From Topomyia yanbarensis (taxonomy: Eukaryota > Arthropoda > Insecta > Diptera > Culicidae): a stretch of 64,000 bases of DNA. Position 1 is the first letter of the stretch. Each line of letters starts with the position of its first letter. The stretch lies in contig NC_080672.1 in assembly GCF_030247195.1 (NCBI RefSeq), forward strand, positions 250,781,556 to 250,845,555, given 5' to 3'. A model generated the notes under the pieces. The model was not told the DNA's origin. It saw nothing but the letters and a program-made list of their open reading frames with translations, and made no database searches. Shown in pieces: positions 1 through 11,580 of the stretch. Made by a program: the position numbers and the translations under genes.

Positions 1-98
1 CGACTAGAAGTATTTATACAGACACTTCGAAACTACTACACTATTGATCTACCTATTATTTAGGCGACTATTTAATGCAGAACCCCGTGATTTGTTTG

Positions 99-1235
99 CA
101 TGAGCATGAGCATGATGACCATACAATTCGTAGTTGCTACTCCGTGATTGACAAGAGCTGGCGAAATTGCACAAGGAATCAACGAATGGAGCCTGGGAGT
201 AGCTTTCCATCCTCAATGTGCACGTTTCGAGAGCTCAAATTTTTGATGTGTCAATAACGGCGCCGGCCACGTCCTTACAGTCATCGGGAAAGGAAGGAAA
301 TGTTAGTGTGGCAACCGTTATTATGGAGACCGTGTATACCTCTGCATCTCCACGGTTGTCACGGGAAGGAGTTATTGTTAGTGGGAGGGGATGGGTTACA
401 TAAATCAGGAATCACCTTGATAAGTGATGTAATCTATGCAACTTGTAGAAGTTTTATCATGTGTTTATTGCTCTGGGCAGCCGGCTGCCGAGAAATTTTA
501 ACAAATTTATCGTTTGTAGTATTAATATGAAAAAAATACTCGGTGCTTGAAATAAACAACTTAAACTCCGGATAGCCGATTATCGGGAGTGTTGCATTAA
601 ATCGAACAAATATATTTGAAACGCAAGGTGCACAGTTTTTTCGTTTTTTCTTTATTTCGACAACCCTAAAACCATGAAATGATACGTAATTGAATGTTAG
701 TATAAAAATTAAATAATTTAAAAAGTTACGAATATGCTTTTTATATGAATAAAATGCCGTTTCTTCAACAACAACTATCCGCGCGCGATGTTATGCTATC
801 TCTCGACTAATTGCATTGGGCATTGGGGACATGAGCATGAGCATGAGCATGATGACCGCACAATTCGTAGTTGCTACTCCGTGATTGGCCAGAACAGGCG
901 AAATTGCACAGTGAATCAACGAATGGAGCCTGGGAGTAGCTATCCATCCTCAATGTGCGCTTTTCGAGAGTTCTATACTTTGAAATGCCAATAACAGCGC
1001 CGGCCACGTCCTTACAGTCATCGGGGAAGGAAAGGAATGTTAGTGTAACAAACGTTGTTATGGAGACCGTGTATACCTCTGCATCTCCACGTTTGTCACG
1101 GGAAGGAGTTTTTGTTAGTGGGATGGGGTAAAAAGTTGCATAAATTTGGATTCACCTTGATAAGTGATACAATCTATGCAACTCTCAGAAGTATTATCAT
1201 GTGTTTATTGCTCAATTGCATTGGGCATTGGGGAC
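99..1235. repeat. Two diverged ~380-bp direct repeat copies, second bracketed by 22-bp direct repeats
   Basis: Copy 1 (about 99-470) and copy 2 (831-1213) align over their length and share CACAATTCGTAGTTGCTACT-type blocks (copy 1 has ATACAATTCG) with a (GAGCAT)n start. Copy 2 is bracketed by an identical 22-bp sequence at 809-830 and 1214-1235 (it begins AATTGCATTGGGCATT). That looks like a target duplication or a remnant of a tandem unit. No coding capacity is convincing. Short ORFs reading across are shadows. The family is unidentified. A related 25-bp piece (ATGCAGAACCCC...) recurs at 2473-2495. Confidence 0.5.
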
Positions 1236-2507
1236 AATAAACAAACTGAGGCGATAACAGCAGTATCGATAACATTCGCGTCGTGAAAATAGAAGTATCC
1301 CGAGTGCTTTCAAGTATATATCCACCAAGCTTTGCATGACGAACAGACCAGCGATCTCAAGAACGAGTCGTTTGCTACTATGTCAACTACATACTCCTAC
1401 ATAATAGTTGCTAATACGCGTAATTATTCCCCTCCATAAGCTATAACTCAATTCATAAAAAACAATACTATTCACGATAACGCATACGAAGAGCCGTAAT
1501 AAATAATAAAATAGATATCGGGTAAAGAGGCCCAAGATGGGTGCACTATTAGGGAAGATGCCGCAGCATCTCACCAACTACGCGGCCCACAATCAAAGGA
1601 ACGCGCACAAACTGCTATCAACATCCCTGCCACGCGTCAAAGAACCAATATAATAACAAATATCGTGAATCAAATGCTCCAACCATCGCACCGCCATTTG
1701 AGCCATTGAGCCGAACAAGGACGGCATACGCCGCTCCAACAAACTGCCAACAACAGAAACAGGGCAAAAATAGGTTCATTGCCCTTGTAGGAAAATGTAG
1801 GAAAGCGTTAAAATGAAAACTTATACATTCACCCGCAGTTTTTCCAATATAATACAAGTACTAAGTCTCGATGATCCGCTAGTCCTGCTGTTCGCGAGCT
1901 AAAATTTCTTTTCCCTTGCACTCAGAAACAAAAATCAGCCTGGGGACGACGTATTGAATCAATCTTATATATAGTGATACAGATCACTCTAAAGGTAAAA
2001 AGCAGATATGAATGTATTAAAATACTTATTCGCATTTGGCAACCCTGGCCGCTACACCATGTGTTTACTCGACTCTCCCACAGACGAGCATAGAACATCG
2101 ACGCGAAGCTTTCCACATATAACTCTACGCGCGTCCTCACACATATTCGGCAGTGTCTCTGAGAACCGTGCCCAAAAACCGCCACAGCAAAAGCGGACAT
2201 AACAGTGCACATCACTCACAAACACCTTGAGCGTCACACCGCACTCACACACATCGCTTGTCAATGGACAGCTCAAAACGGACGCCACATGCGACATATG
2301 TATAGTCAATAAAAACGCTGACAAAACGGCCTCAACTTGTAAATCACACACCACAACATTAATACTTTCATGAAGCACTTTCATCGTGGAAAATTGATCA
2401 ACAGTTTCATGTAAGGTCCACTTAATGTAAACATCCCTAGTATTTGAAAACAACGTAGTCCCCGTCCAGTTAATGCAGAACCCCTTGATTTGTTTTGGAC
2501 AAAACAA
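1236..2507. other. Unassigned 1.3-kb stretch with a 151-codon minus-strand open frame
   Basis: No recognisable gene. The longest open frame is 2507-2052 on the minus strand (151 codons, Cys-rich, no motif I recognise). Overlapping frames on the same and opposite strand are also open there, in a locally less AT-rich patch, so chance openness or an old mobile element is more likely than a real gene. Confidence 0.25.
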
Positions 2508-2730
2508 CGCGACACGTTACTTGCGTATATTTAGATCTATGTTTGAGCTCATCAAAAAATTCTATGAAATATACAAAACGGCGGTTGAAAAGACAATCTT
2601 CCAAAATTTCTTTTGACGGTAAACATCTTGCAGTCGTGAATTATCGATCATTAGAAACACTATTAATAAATGGTTATTAGACTAAAACTAAAAAACCAAA
2701 CTTTTCAAGGCGTATATTTTTAGCAATCCA

Positions 2731-2792
2731 AAAAACCAGGAGCCTATTCTTACAGTCACTAGGTGACGTGACAGTGAAAATAGGGCCCCAGA
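2731..2792. repeat. Small palindromic MITE remnant
   Basis: CCTATTCTTACAGTCAC is followed within about 10 bp by its near reverse complement (GTGACAGTGAAAATAGG), giving a hairpin of roughly 17 bp stems. A partial relative (GGGGCCCTATTCTCACAGTC) lies at about 27076-27115. Confidence 0.4.
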
Positions 2793-3341
2793 CAACCTGG
2801 ATACTTGATGGAAACCGACTTCATTTGATGTAATCTAAATAATGAACCAGCCAGATTAAAAGGAGGGAGTACTGCTAAAGTTTGGCCCATTTAGAATTTC
2901 TTCTAGGGTTGGGTAAAATGATTGTTTTGTTTAGAACACTATTATTCTATAGCAGCGTATCTAGTGATCGGATTTAGAATATTTTTACAGCGATATGTTT
3001 CGAAAGTGCCGTATGCGTGATATTATTTTCACCATCATATCTGTCGTAATTTTCAGTCAAATCCCCGTTTGTCAAAATGAACCGGTAGTCTTCGAGCATG
3101 GTTCGTGTCCTGCTGCTTTGCCAGGTATGTAGGGTAATCGGAGAGACGTATCTGGATCTGGTGCTGGTACTTTCCTAAGCGATCAGTTTGCCACGCTGTC
3201 TGATAGGGGATTCGGGGAGCCGCTTGACCCGCTGCTTCGGCACTGGTTCTCGAGCGTTTCTAGTCGATCAGTTCGCCACGCCGTCCGGTAGAAGAATGAG
3301 GATTGATTGTCGTCACAGCTTTGCTGTTTTATAGTTGCTTA
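2793..3341. other. No gene seen; short internal duplication
   Basis: GATCAGTTTGCCACGCTGTC at about 3180 recurs diverged as GATCAGTTCGCCACGCCGTC at about 3268. Nothing else was recognised. Confidence 0.3.
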
Positions 3342-3511
3342 TGGGGTTTTCGATTGATTGGCACCGGTGTAGTGGAGTGCACTGAAACTGCACCGTTTTT
3401 GCACTTTCTAGTAGAAGTGCAGAAAACTGGGTACGTTCCATTGACACTTCTGCTAGAAAGTGCAAAACCAGTGCAATCCACTACATCGGTGTCAATCAAT
3501 CGAAAACCCCA
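3342..3511. mobile_element. Palindromic MITE (TGGGRTTTTCGATTG family), copy 1
   Basis: The 170-bp unit begins TGGGGTTTTCGATTGATTGG and ends with the near-exact reverse complement. Most of its length folds back on itself, which is why both strands show similar open frames. Flanks are TTA and TTC, consistent with a decayed TTA target duplication (TWA type, as in PIF/Harbinger MITEs). Two relatives lie at 5986-6153 and 22109-22257. Confidence 0.65.
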
Positions 3512-4295
3512 TTCGAGAAACAAAATTATTTTAATAGTATGATGATGAAAGGGTGGTTAATATTAACTTTCTTTTAAAGGATTTAAAATAATTTTTAAAT
3601 TTTTTATTATTTTTTTATCTATATTATCTTAATCTCTACAATATCCATCATAAGTTTCACGTTTCAGCTTTGCCCACAAATGTGGAATATAATGTTTTTG
3701 CATGTATGTTACAGTAACATGCCATTGATACGTTCATGGGAGCATTATTGGATTAGCCTGCATAACAGAAGGCCATTTTGCGTCTCGCTTGAAAGCGAAC
3801 ATTGCTTGTTTGCAAACGAAACACCGGAAAACCGGGTGACAGCGAAACAGGTTGTCAGTCTGGTCCAATGTAGTATACACGTGTATGGCTAAGATGGCAC
3901 TTTGGTATTCGTAAGATGAATCTTACATGGGTAGTGTGAGTGATCACAGAATAAATCGACTTGCTTTCGTCATACCGTTCGTTTCGCTCCCATTGAATCA
4001 TGTGAACGCTATGACGTCGACCCGTTGTGCTTCTGGATTGTTTGCATTTTTTGGTTACCAACACTAGCAAACTGTGTGTTCTGCCATACCTAGCCAGCGC
4101 AGCTAAATTTTCGAGTATGAAAGTTTATCCTGTGTCCAGAAGGGTGCGCCTGATGTGAGAAGAAAAGTCCCCGTGCTAAACGGCAACAGCAGCTAAAGCC
4201 TGCATTTCAGGCATGATTTTTGAAAACACCGTAACTAACAAATGTAAACATCATGAGATTATCACTCCCCCGCATTCTACGCATCTTATGGCAAT
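3512..4295. other. No feature recognised
   Basis: AT-rich then mixed sequence. No open frame, RNA gene or repeat could be assigned. Confidence 0.3.
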
Positions 4296-4405
4296 TTCGC
4301 TTGAACCTGAAACTGAGTCAGGCTCTAACCCCAACCGCTGTTAGTTCATACATTTTGACAGCAGTTGGGGCTAAGAACTGACTCAGTTTCGCCTCAAACA
4401 AAAAC
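4296..4405. mobile_element. Short palindromic MITE (GAAACTGAGTCAG family)
   Basis: GAAACTGAGTCAG and its reverse complement CTGACTCAGTTTC flank a loop containing two inverted CCCCAAC-type blocks. The same palindrome occurs at about 41866-41975 and 48752-48858, at the inner end of each long inverted-repeat arm described there. Confidence 0.5.
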
Positions 4406-5464
4406 CACATTAATGTACATGCTGACAACCTTTCGTTTCATTATTCGGTAATGCAGCTGAAAAATGCGCAATCGAAATAATGACGAACAAACAACTGACA
4501 CATCAACAGTGCATAAATACAGTTTCGTCATGTTAGTTACGTTAGGTTTGGTACTGCTGTAACACTTACGTTAAAATAACGGTTTTTGTAACTAAATCAT
4601 TAAAATATATTACAATCTTTCTACTAAAATGCTCAATATAGGTAATGTTTCTATAAGGAAAACAAGAGCACACAGTTCCTTAATTCTGGCCAATATTTTA
4701 GATAAAAATAATGCCAGTTATGATAGTCTAAGCACCACTGATACACTTTCAGCACATTTTTATTTTTGATTCTCTTAATCTTGTGACAATGCGAGCAAAA
4801 ATGAAATACTAAAATCGACTAATTGAAAAATGTCGAAAGTATAAGAGTGATGCTCAGCATAGAATTGATAAAAAAATGATAAGATTAGTCACCACAATTG
4901 ACGAAACTGAAATAACGTAAGTGCAACAAAGATACCAAAACTAACGAAAGTAAAACGACGAAACTGTGAGTGTGATACTAATAACATCGTAACTTTAAGT
5001 TTTCTTCCTAACGCTCTTTTGAATGTCTTGATCGCGAATGTTCGTTCCATTCAATAAAAAAGGCAACTTTGGTGAGCATTTTGGCTGAATAATTGGTGTA
5101 AAAATAGGTATGGTTTTTAAATAACATTTAAAACAAAACTTCGAAAATATCATCGCCGTTTTCTATGTTTGGGTCAAATGCGAGTTTCGCTGTTTTCAAA
5201 AATCATGCTTGATTTGGTGTTTTGTTCGTGACGTGCCGCATCCGCAAGGGAACAATTCTTGAGGAAATAGAGGTCGGTGGCTTCATTTGATGAATGGACA
5301 AGTGTTAGTGAGCCGCGAACGAGAATTACTTTACTATTCAGGCGGCCTCCGTGCGACTTAGGTGTGTTGCAAAGATAGTCGTTTTCGGCACAAGAGGAGG
5401 GTCGCGCTGCTCGTATATGTTCCAGGATCATAAGAGAAATCGCAGGGGACAGCTGTGTGCAAAG
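4406..5464. other. No gene seen; mixed intergenic sequence upstream of a candidate promoter
   Basis: Mostly AT-rich. 5174-5431 (minus) is an 85-codon open frame in a locally GC-richer segment with no recognisable domain; I do not call it a gene. Confidence 0.3.
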
Positions 5465-5688
5465 TATAAATAGGTAGCCGGGGTCAGCAAATGAGCGACG
5501 AGCAGCAGTAGTTCAGGCATCGCGTTCCTCGTTTTCGTACGACCACGCGGCGTTGTACAGCAGCAGCAGGAATCAAGTGCACCCGCTTCGTGAAAAGGTA
5601 TTGCTAGCCTCGAGACGAGACAGTGACTGATTTGGTCCTAAGATGACGCGCAAGACGATGACTTCCTGGACATGATCGCCACGCACAG
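5465..5688 (+). promoter_or_regulatory. Candidate TATA promoter and first exon with GTGAGT donor
   Basis: A perfect TATAAATA box lies at 5465-5472. A TCAGCA initiator-like word follows at 5484, about 20 bp downstream, closer than the usual 30. Next come CAG-repeat-rich sequence typical of insect 5' UTRs and a strong donor (CACAG|GTGAGT) at 5688/5689. An ATG at 5643 opens only 10 codons. Another frame after a possible acceptor (CCTAAG at 5642) would read DDAQDDDFLDMIATH, which is compatible with an acidic protein segment but not identifiable. This may be a 5' UTR exon of a gene continuing to the right; no second exon was found. Confidence 0.35.
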
Positions 5689-5985
5689 GTGAGTCTGTAC
5701 ATTCTCTTATCCTTTTTGAATGAACATGTTTATTTGTGGGATTTCACACTCTTTGATTTGGGTTAGTTTTGACATAATTTTCTAACATGTGTGTAAGCTA
5801 TAACTCATACCACTGTAGACTGTAGGGGCCCTTACACGCGCAATAAAAGTGTCATTACTAAGTAGTGTCATTACTGGAATTGTATGGGAATTCCATCATG
5901 ACTCGCCTTACACGTTCATTCAAATTACTAACGCCTCGTGTACGGGGCCCTTGTGAACAGATGAAAATAGAAGAAAGATAGATTA

Positions 5986-6153
5986 TATTCTCAACCCGTT
6001 TTCGATGACATAGTGCACTGGTGCAGTGGAGTACTCTGGTTTTTGACTTTCGAACAGAAGTGTCAATGGAACATACCCAGTTTTCTGCACCTTTGCTCGA
6101 AAGTGCAAACCAGTGCACTCCACTACACCGGTGCACATCAATCGAAAAGCCCA
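5986..6153. mobile_element. Palindromic MITE (TGGGRTTTTCGATTG family), copy 2, degraded left end
   Basis: The right end (ACATCAATCGAAAAGCCCA) is followed by TTA. The left end is mutated (CAACCCGTTTTCGATG). It shares the AAGTGTCAATGGAACATACC core with the other two copies. Confidence 0.5.
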
Positions 6154-7019
6154 TTAGTTTGACTATTGAATCAGAGTGAAGGGGCAGCGTATTCTTGATC
6201 TGTCTCACACACAAATGTCATAAATAACACTAGTTTACAAATTTTGGGGTGATTGCATGAAGTTAAGAAAAAAGGTGTTTTCTAAGTCGCTGAACACGAA
6301 AATCATATTCATTTTCTTTTTCAAAGAACCGTTTTTGCGATTTTTTGAAAAACGTGTTTTTGAGCACTTTTTGCAGTTATTGGTCAATATCTCAGGAACA
6401 AATCTTCCGATTAACACAATCGACTCACTATTCGAAGGGTATTGATGTGTCCATTCCAAAAGTGTATAACATGTTTCGATTAAATATCAATAATATAGGG
6501 TTAAGAGCAACCAAATTTTAAATTTAATAATTAGACAAAAAATCTTTTGAAATCTTATGTGACAGACAAACTTCTCACGTGAATTTTAAGTCCAAGATCA
6601 CGAAAATCCTCTTTCAAAGAAGTTCGAGTTTAAAAAAAAATCTTTTGCTTCATTTTTGGTTTTGCTCTGTTTTTTATTACAGAAACATGATTTTTCATAT
6701 TTTCAGAATCTTATGTGACAGATTTTAATAATTTTAAGGTAATCGCGATAAGCTAAAAAGAAAGTTGTTTTCTAAGTTAATTTTGGATCGCTGAATACGA
6801 AAACAAAGTCCACTTTTTTTAAAGAAGCATTTTCAAGATTTCTTCGAAAAAGGTGTTTTGGGAACTATTTTAGTTAATTGTCAATACCTCGTTCAAATAG
6901 GATCCGATCGAAACACTTCGAAAGGTATTGGTATGCCCTTTCCGAAAATGTATAATATGTGTAGATCAAATGTACATTTATTATGATTACAATCGACCAA
7001 AATAAAAAAAGTCTAATGT

Positions 7020-8379
7020 TCGACCTTTTTGCCTTTCTCATATAAAGAAAGGCTATGCAATCACTGTAAAAATCGACTTTTTAACCGAGGCCCGGAGGGC
7101 CGAGTGTCATACACCATTCGATTCAGTTCGTCGAGATCGGCAAATGTCTGTGTTTATGTATGTGTGTGTGTATGTGTGTGTGTGTCATTTAAACTCACAA
7201 TTTTCTCAGAGATGGCTGAACCGATTTTCGCAAACTTAGTTTCATCTGAAAGGTATAACGCTCCCATAAGCTGCTATTGAATTTTTAGTTGATCCGACTT
7301 CCGGTTCCGGAGTTACGGGTTGAAGAGTGCGGTCACACAGCAAATTCCCATATAAACTGGTACCACCATGATGTTCAAATGATGTAAAACATATTAAAAT
7401 TGATGTAACATTACTCTAGTTTGCCGGTCTGGATCACTAATGATCAATCAAAGCAGCTTTGACCACATTGGCCACCTATGACGGTTCATGACGCCCCCGG
7501 GGAACCCGCCAAGTTCCTAAGCTAATATCACACCCATTCCCCAACGAATTTTCTACCGATTTTTACAAACTTGATTTCAAATGAAAGATACAGTAATGCC
7601 ATTGACTGCTGCTGAATTTCATTCTGTTCTGACTCTTGCTTCCGGAGTTACAGGGGTGTTAGTAAGGATACACTGGAATTTCCCATATAAATCGGTGCAA
7701 TCGTAATACCTCAGAGGCTAAAAACTATTGAAATGGTCACCAAATTACTTCTAATCGCAGATCTAGATCATTGATTGCCAATCAAACATTCTTTGAATAT
7801 ATTGTCCACTATCGACGATTCCGGAAGTCCGGAATTCCGGGCATATTCCACAATTAAAGTCACATCGGTTCTTCGGTGATGACTGAACCGATTTTCTCAA
7901 ACCAAGTCTCAAATGGAAAGCAAAATATGCAGTTGAGTATTACGTCGCCGCCCCTCCTACCCCCGCCTTGCCCTTACACCTCCCTCCTTCATCACTCCCC
8001 TCCCCTTGGACCACCCTCACGCCCGCATTTCCTTCATCCACCCCGTATACCGAAATAAGATGAAGGATTTCTGACGCATCCTCCACTCTCACTCTACTAA
8101 CCCCCCATTCCCTCCACTTTCAAACCCATTCCACCAACATTTCAAAATATAATTACATGAAGATAACATTGAACTCATGCTGATTAAGGTAATTAAATAC
8201 TATTCTTTTGCCTTTCTCATATAGAAAGGTTATGCAATTGCTCCAAAAACCGACTTCCTAACCGAAGCCCGGAGAGCCGAGTCTCATATAACATTCGACT
8301 CAGTTCGCCGAGATCGCAAAATATCTGTGTGTATGTATGTGTGTTTGTATGTGCGTATGTATGTGTGCATGTATGTATG

Positions 8380-8412
<33 letters not shown>

Positions 8413-10194
8413 GTGTGTATGTGCGGATTTGTTAACAAAATGTCCACATCGGTTTCTCGGAGATGGTTGAACCGATTTTTAGAAACTAAGATTCAAATGA
8501 AAGGTATACTATTCTCATAGGTTGCTATTGAATTTCATTTTCAACCGACATCTTGTTCCGGATTACGAGTTGAAGAGTATGGTTACAAAACAAAATTTGT
8601 TGATTTGTCCACATCGGTTACTCGGAATTTTCTGAACCGATTTTGACAAACTTGATTTTAAATGGAAGGTCCATCAGCTGCTGTTGAATTTTGTGTGGAT
8701 CCGAGTTCTGGTTCCTGAATTACAGGGTGATACGTACGATCACGCAGCAAAACTCGATTCTAACGAATTCTGCGATGAATGTAAAAAGGTAAAATTTTTG
8801 CCTTTCTCAATAGAAAGGTATTGCAATTGCTCTGAAAACCGACTTTTTAACGGAGGGCCGAGTGGCATATACCATTCGATTCAGTTCGTCGAGTTCGGCA
8901 AATGTCTGAGCGTGTGTATGTATGTGTGTATGTATGTATGTGTGTGTATGTGCGTCTGTGTGTGTGTATGTGACCAAAAATGTCACTCATTTTTCTCAGA
9001 GCTGGCTGAACCGATTTTGACAAACTTGGTCTCAAATGAAAGATACAACGTTCCCATAGGCTGCTATTGAATTTCTGATGGATCCGACTTCCGGTTCCGG
9101 AATTACAGGGTGGTGAGCACGATCACGCAGAAAATGTCGATTTTAATAAATTCTGCAATGAATGTATAAAGGTGAAAATTTTTCCAAAATATGACCACAA
9201 CTGCTTCGATTTGTAGTATTAGGTCACTAACATCCATTCAAAGTCTTTTTGGCCCCATTGGCCACCATCATCGGTTCTGGAAGCCCCGGCGAAAGTATCC
9301 AAATTCAGAAAAACAGTCACATCGGTTTCCCGGAGATGGCTAGACCGATTCAACCAAACTTAGTCTCAAATGAAAGGTGTTGCGCCTTCGTAAATGGTTA
9401 TTTAATTTCATCCCGATCTGACTTCCGGTTCCGGAGTTACAGGTTGTGGCGTGCGATCACATGGCAAATTGCGATTCAAACCGATACTCCGATGAAAGCA
9501 AAATAGGTAAAAATTTCGCTAAAATGTCTCTCAAACAACTTAAATTTGCTGTTCTAGGTCATCGACGGCCAACCAAACTTTCGTTGACTACATTGACCAC
9601 CATAGACGGTTCCGGAAGTGCCCGGGAAAAGCGGCCATCTTTCAAAATTGACGTACTCACATCAGTTTCCCGGAAATGGTTGGGCCGATTTTCACAAACA
9701 CTGTCCCAAATGATAGCTATAGTATCCCCACAGATGTCTATAAAATTTCGTACGGATCGCTTGGATGCGTCCGGAAATATAGACTAATCCATCCGGTCAC
9801 ATATGAAATTCCCATATAAGCCGGAACTAAATTTTTTTTCAAAGGGGGGACCCCATGAAATTTCAGAAATCAAATTCGTTTTTGATGCCAAACATCTTTA
9901 AAATGCATGAAACGTCGAGATTTTATGTTATCTCGAAAATTTTTTTTTATGAAAATCGACTTTTTGGGACTGCCGATTTCGCACCTTTTTTCAATTTAAT
10001 ATTAATGTAGCTGTTTTTTCTTTTACAAAATTTTAGAACTCGAATAGTGATTTTTTCTTGTATATTTGTCATGTCATGTATAATAATAAAATGTAATATA
10101 TTCATTTGAAAGCTTTTAATGAATATAAACAACGCAAACATTCACGTGTTCATGATTGAGAAAGGCACAATTGCACCGCTAGGTGGATTAAAAT
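7020..10194 (+). repeat. 3.2-kb mosquito repeat with (TG)n tracts and ~340-bp internal period
   Basis: The ends are TTTTTGCCTTTCTC (left) and GAGAAAGGCACAATTGC followed by GGTGGATTAAAATAGG (right), so the termini are imperfect inverted repeats. The head segment TTTGCCTTTCTCATATAGAAAGG, with a downstream (TG/TATG)n tract, recurs at 7026, 8209 and 8799. Inside, the word CTGAACCGATTTT (with variants) recurs at about 7214, 7550, 7885, 8464, 8629, 9005, 9336 and 9676, usually about 335-375 bp apart. An inverted relative with the same two ends is at 52700-55196. No transposase or RT was found. Open frames in the (TG)n tracts are simple-repeat artefacts. Confidence 0.65.
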
Positions 10195-10554
10195 AGGTTT
10201 TTTTTTTAAAAAATGCATATTTCTAGTTAATTTTTTATAATATATCAAGGACAGAAGAATTTTTTTTAAAAATTTTATGAGATAAATAATCTTTTTGCAT
10301 AAATCTTAAGCCAATGGTCACAAAAATCTGATGAAAAATGTAGATGGTATGAAGCACAATCATATTTTCGGCTGAAATAATCTTCTATACTTGATAGTTA
10401 TTGTTTGTGTTGGCTACTGTCTTCTCGAGCTTGCATCCATCCATCCTGCGGCATTTGAATGGTTTTGGACATTTCATTTTACAACTAAGTGCTCTTTTTA
10501 AAATGTGGGAATATTCGTTGGAAAAGTTTTGTTTTGTCTGTGGTGAGTACATAT

Positions 10555-10735
10555 TTAACAAATTAAAGGAATTTTCGCCTTCTGTTTCAACAGGGTTCGC
10601 AGCCTATTCTCAGTTCACAGAACATTACGTGGCTAGTGCTACAATCCCACTGATAGGGACTCGAATATTTGATGACTGGCTTATGAGACCAGTGCTACAC
10701 CCCCTAAACCGCCGCACCAGGGCAGGGACTGTTAA
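10555..10735 (-). mobile_element. tRNA-derived SINE, minus strand
   Basis: Read on the minus strand from about 10735, the sequence GGGGGTGTAGCACTGGTC carries a tRNA-like anticodon arm (CTGGT-CTCATAA-GCCAG, anticodon CAT). A degraded B box (TATTCGAGTCC) follows, then a conserved body ending AACAGAAGGCGAAAATTCC. This fits the tRNA-related SINEs I know from Aedes/Culex. A 140-codon plus-strand frame across it (10401-10823) is therefore not called as a gene. Confidence 0.55.
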
Positions 10736-11237
10736 AATCATAAAATTTCCATTTCGCTCAATGTGCCATAGCATTAGCATTTTTCATCCGATGTTAGTGA
10801 TACTAGGCTTAAAATTAACGTAAACATATTATCTGTCATCTAAGATTCCAAAAGGTCTGAAAAAAGATTTGTTCTTCTGTAAAAAAAATCAATTAAAAAT
10901 GAGTAACTTTTAAAAATGGTCAAGAATGCACTTTTTTAAACTTTGGACGCTTGCAGGACTACAAATTTTACATATGATCGATACATATTATATGTTTTTG
11001 GAAAGGGTATCTCGGCACCTTTCAAATTACATATTGACTACATTAATTGGATGATTTTGACACGAAATGTTGACTAAAAACTACAAAAAGTGCTCAAAAA
11101 CGAGTTTTTTTTTAACAAATCACAAAATCGCTTCTTTGAACAAAAAAATGAATATTGTTTTCGTGTTCAGCGACCCAAAATTAGTTTAAAAAATACTTTT
11201 TCTTGAAGCTTCATTTTTCTTGTAAACTAGTGTAATC

Positions 11238-11580
11238 ACCGTAAATGTATTCCGGTTGACCGCTAGATCGGACTTGGCATTCTGCCATTACGGAAAAGAC
11301 GTACAAGCAGTGCCCAAGAACAAGAATACTCTTAACTCGCCTGTACTCCACACCATCGAGAAATATTGGGTCATCTATCATCAAGTGGAACTAGAAGGCG
11401 ATTAAAAAACACATTGGAAGCTAAAAGCGGTTTAAGGTAAACTGGCATTATGTGACGATCAAAGTGTACGAGGTGAATATGCACAATCTGATGGCAAGAA
11501 TTAAGCCAATGGACCGGCAATTCCAATTCGGTTAGCCATTAGCTTAGCTTGATTTAAAAAAAAAATTGTTTGCCCAAATT
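11238..11580 (+). pseudogene. Tc1/mariner transposase relic (ITmD37E-like, C-terminal catalytic part)
   Basis: Forward translation with stops gives SDLAFCHYGKDV, then NTLNSPVLHTIEKYWVI. These correspond to the second catalytic Asp block (DLASCHY in the family) and the catalytic Glu block (PELRPIEKYW). The spacer between them is shortened and the frame is broken by several stops, so it is dead. It lies about 660 bp downstream of the GALK2 stop codon. Confidence 0.55.

Larger units (their letters stand above)
6229..11232. repeat. AT-rich inverted-arm element, nested around a mosquito repeat
   Basis: The left arm (6229-7019) and right arm (10195-11232) are inverted relative to each other. The outer words ACTAGTTTACAA (6229) and TTGTAAACTAGT (ending 11232) match, as do GTCGCTGAACACGAAAA, GAGCACTTTTTG and the CTTTCCAAAAACATATAATA-like blocks. 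The left arm also holds a second, direct diverged copy of itself (6700-7019 resembles 6229-6500). No protein-coding frame survives. It resembles a foldback or long-TIR non-autonomous DNA element that later received the 3.2-kb repeat in its middle. Confidence 0.5.

Noticed and set aside
2052..2507. 151-codon minus-strand ORF as a real gene
   Set aside because: No motif, several other frames open at the same place, no splice or promoter context; kept only as a note.
3303..3542. Mirror-image ORFs containing VECT/VDCT
   Set aside because: Produced by the palindromic MITE.
8217..8520. His/Thr/Tyr- and Val/Cys-rich ORFs in the mosquito repeat (also near 8684-9070, 53762-54055 and 54937-55261)
   Set aside because: Translations of (TG)n/(CA)n tracts in noncoding repeat modules, open on both strands and not conserved as protein.
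10401..10823. 140-codon plus-strand ORF
   Set aside because: Overlaps a minus-strand tRNA-derived SINE (anticodon-arm and B-box signature) and has no domain support.
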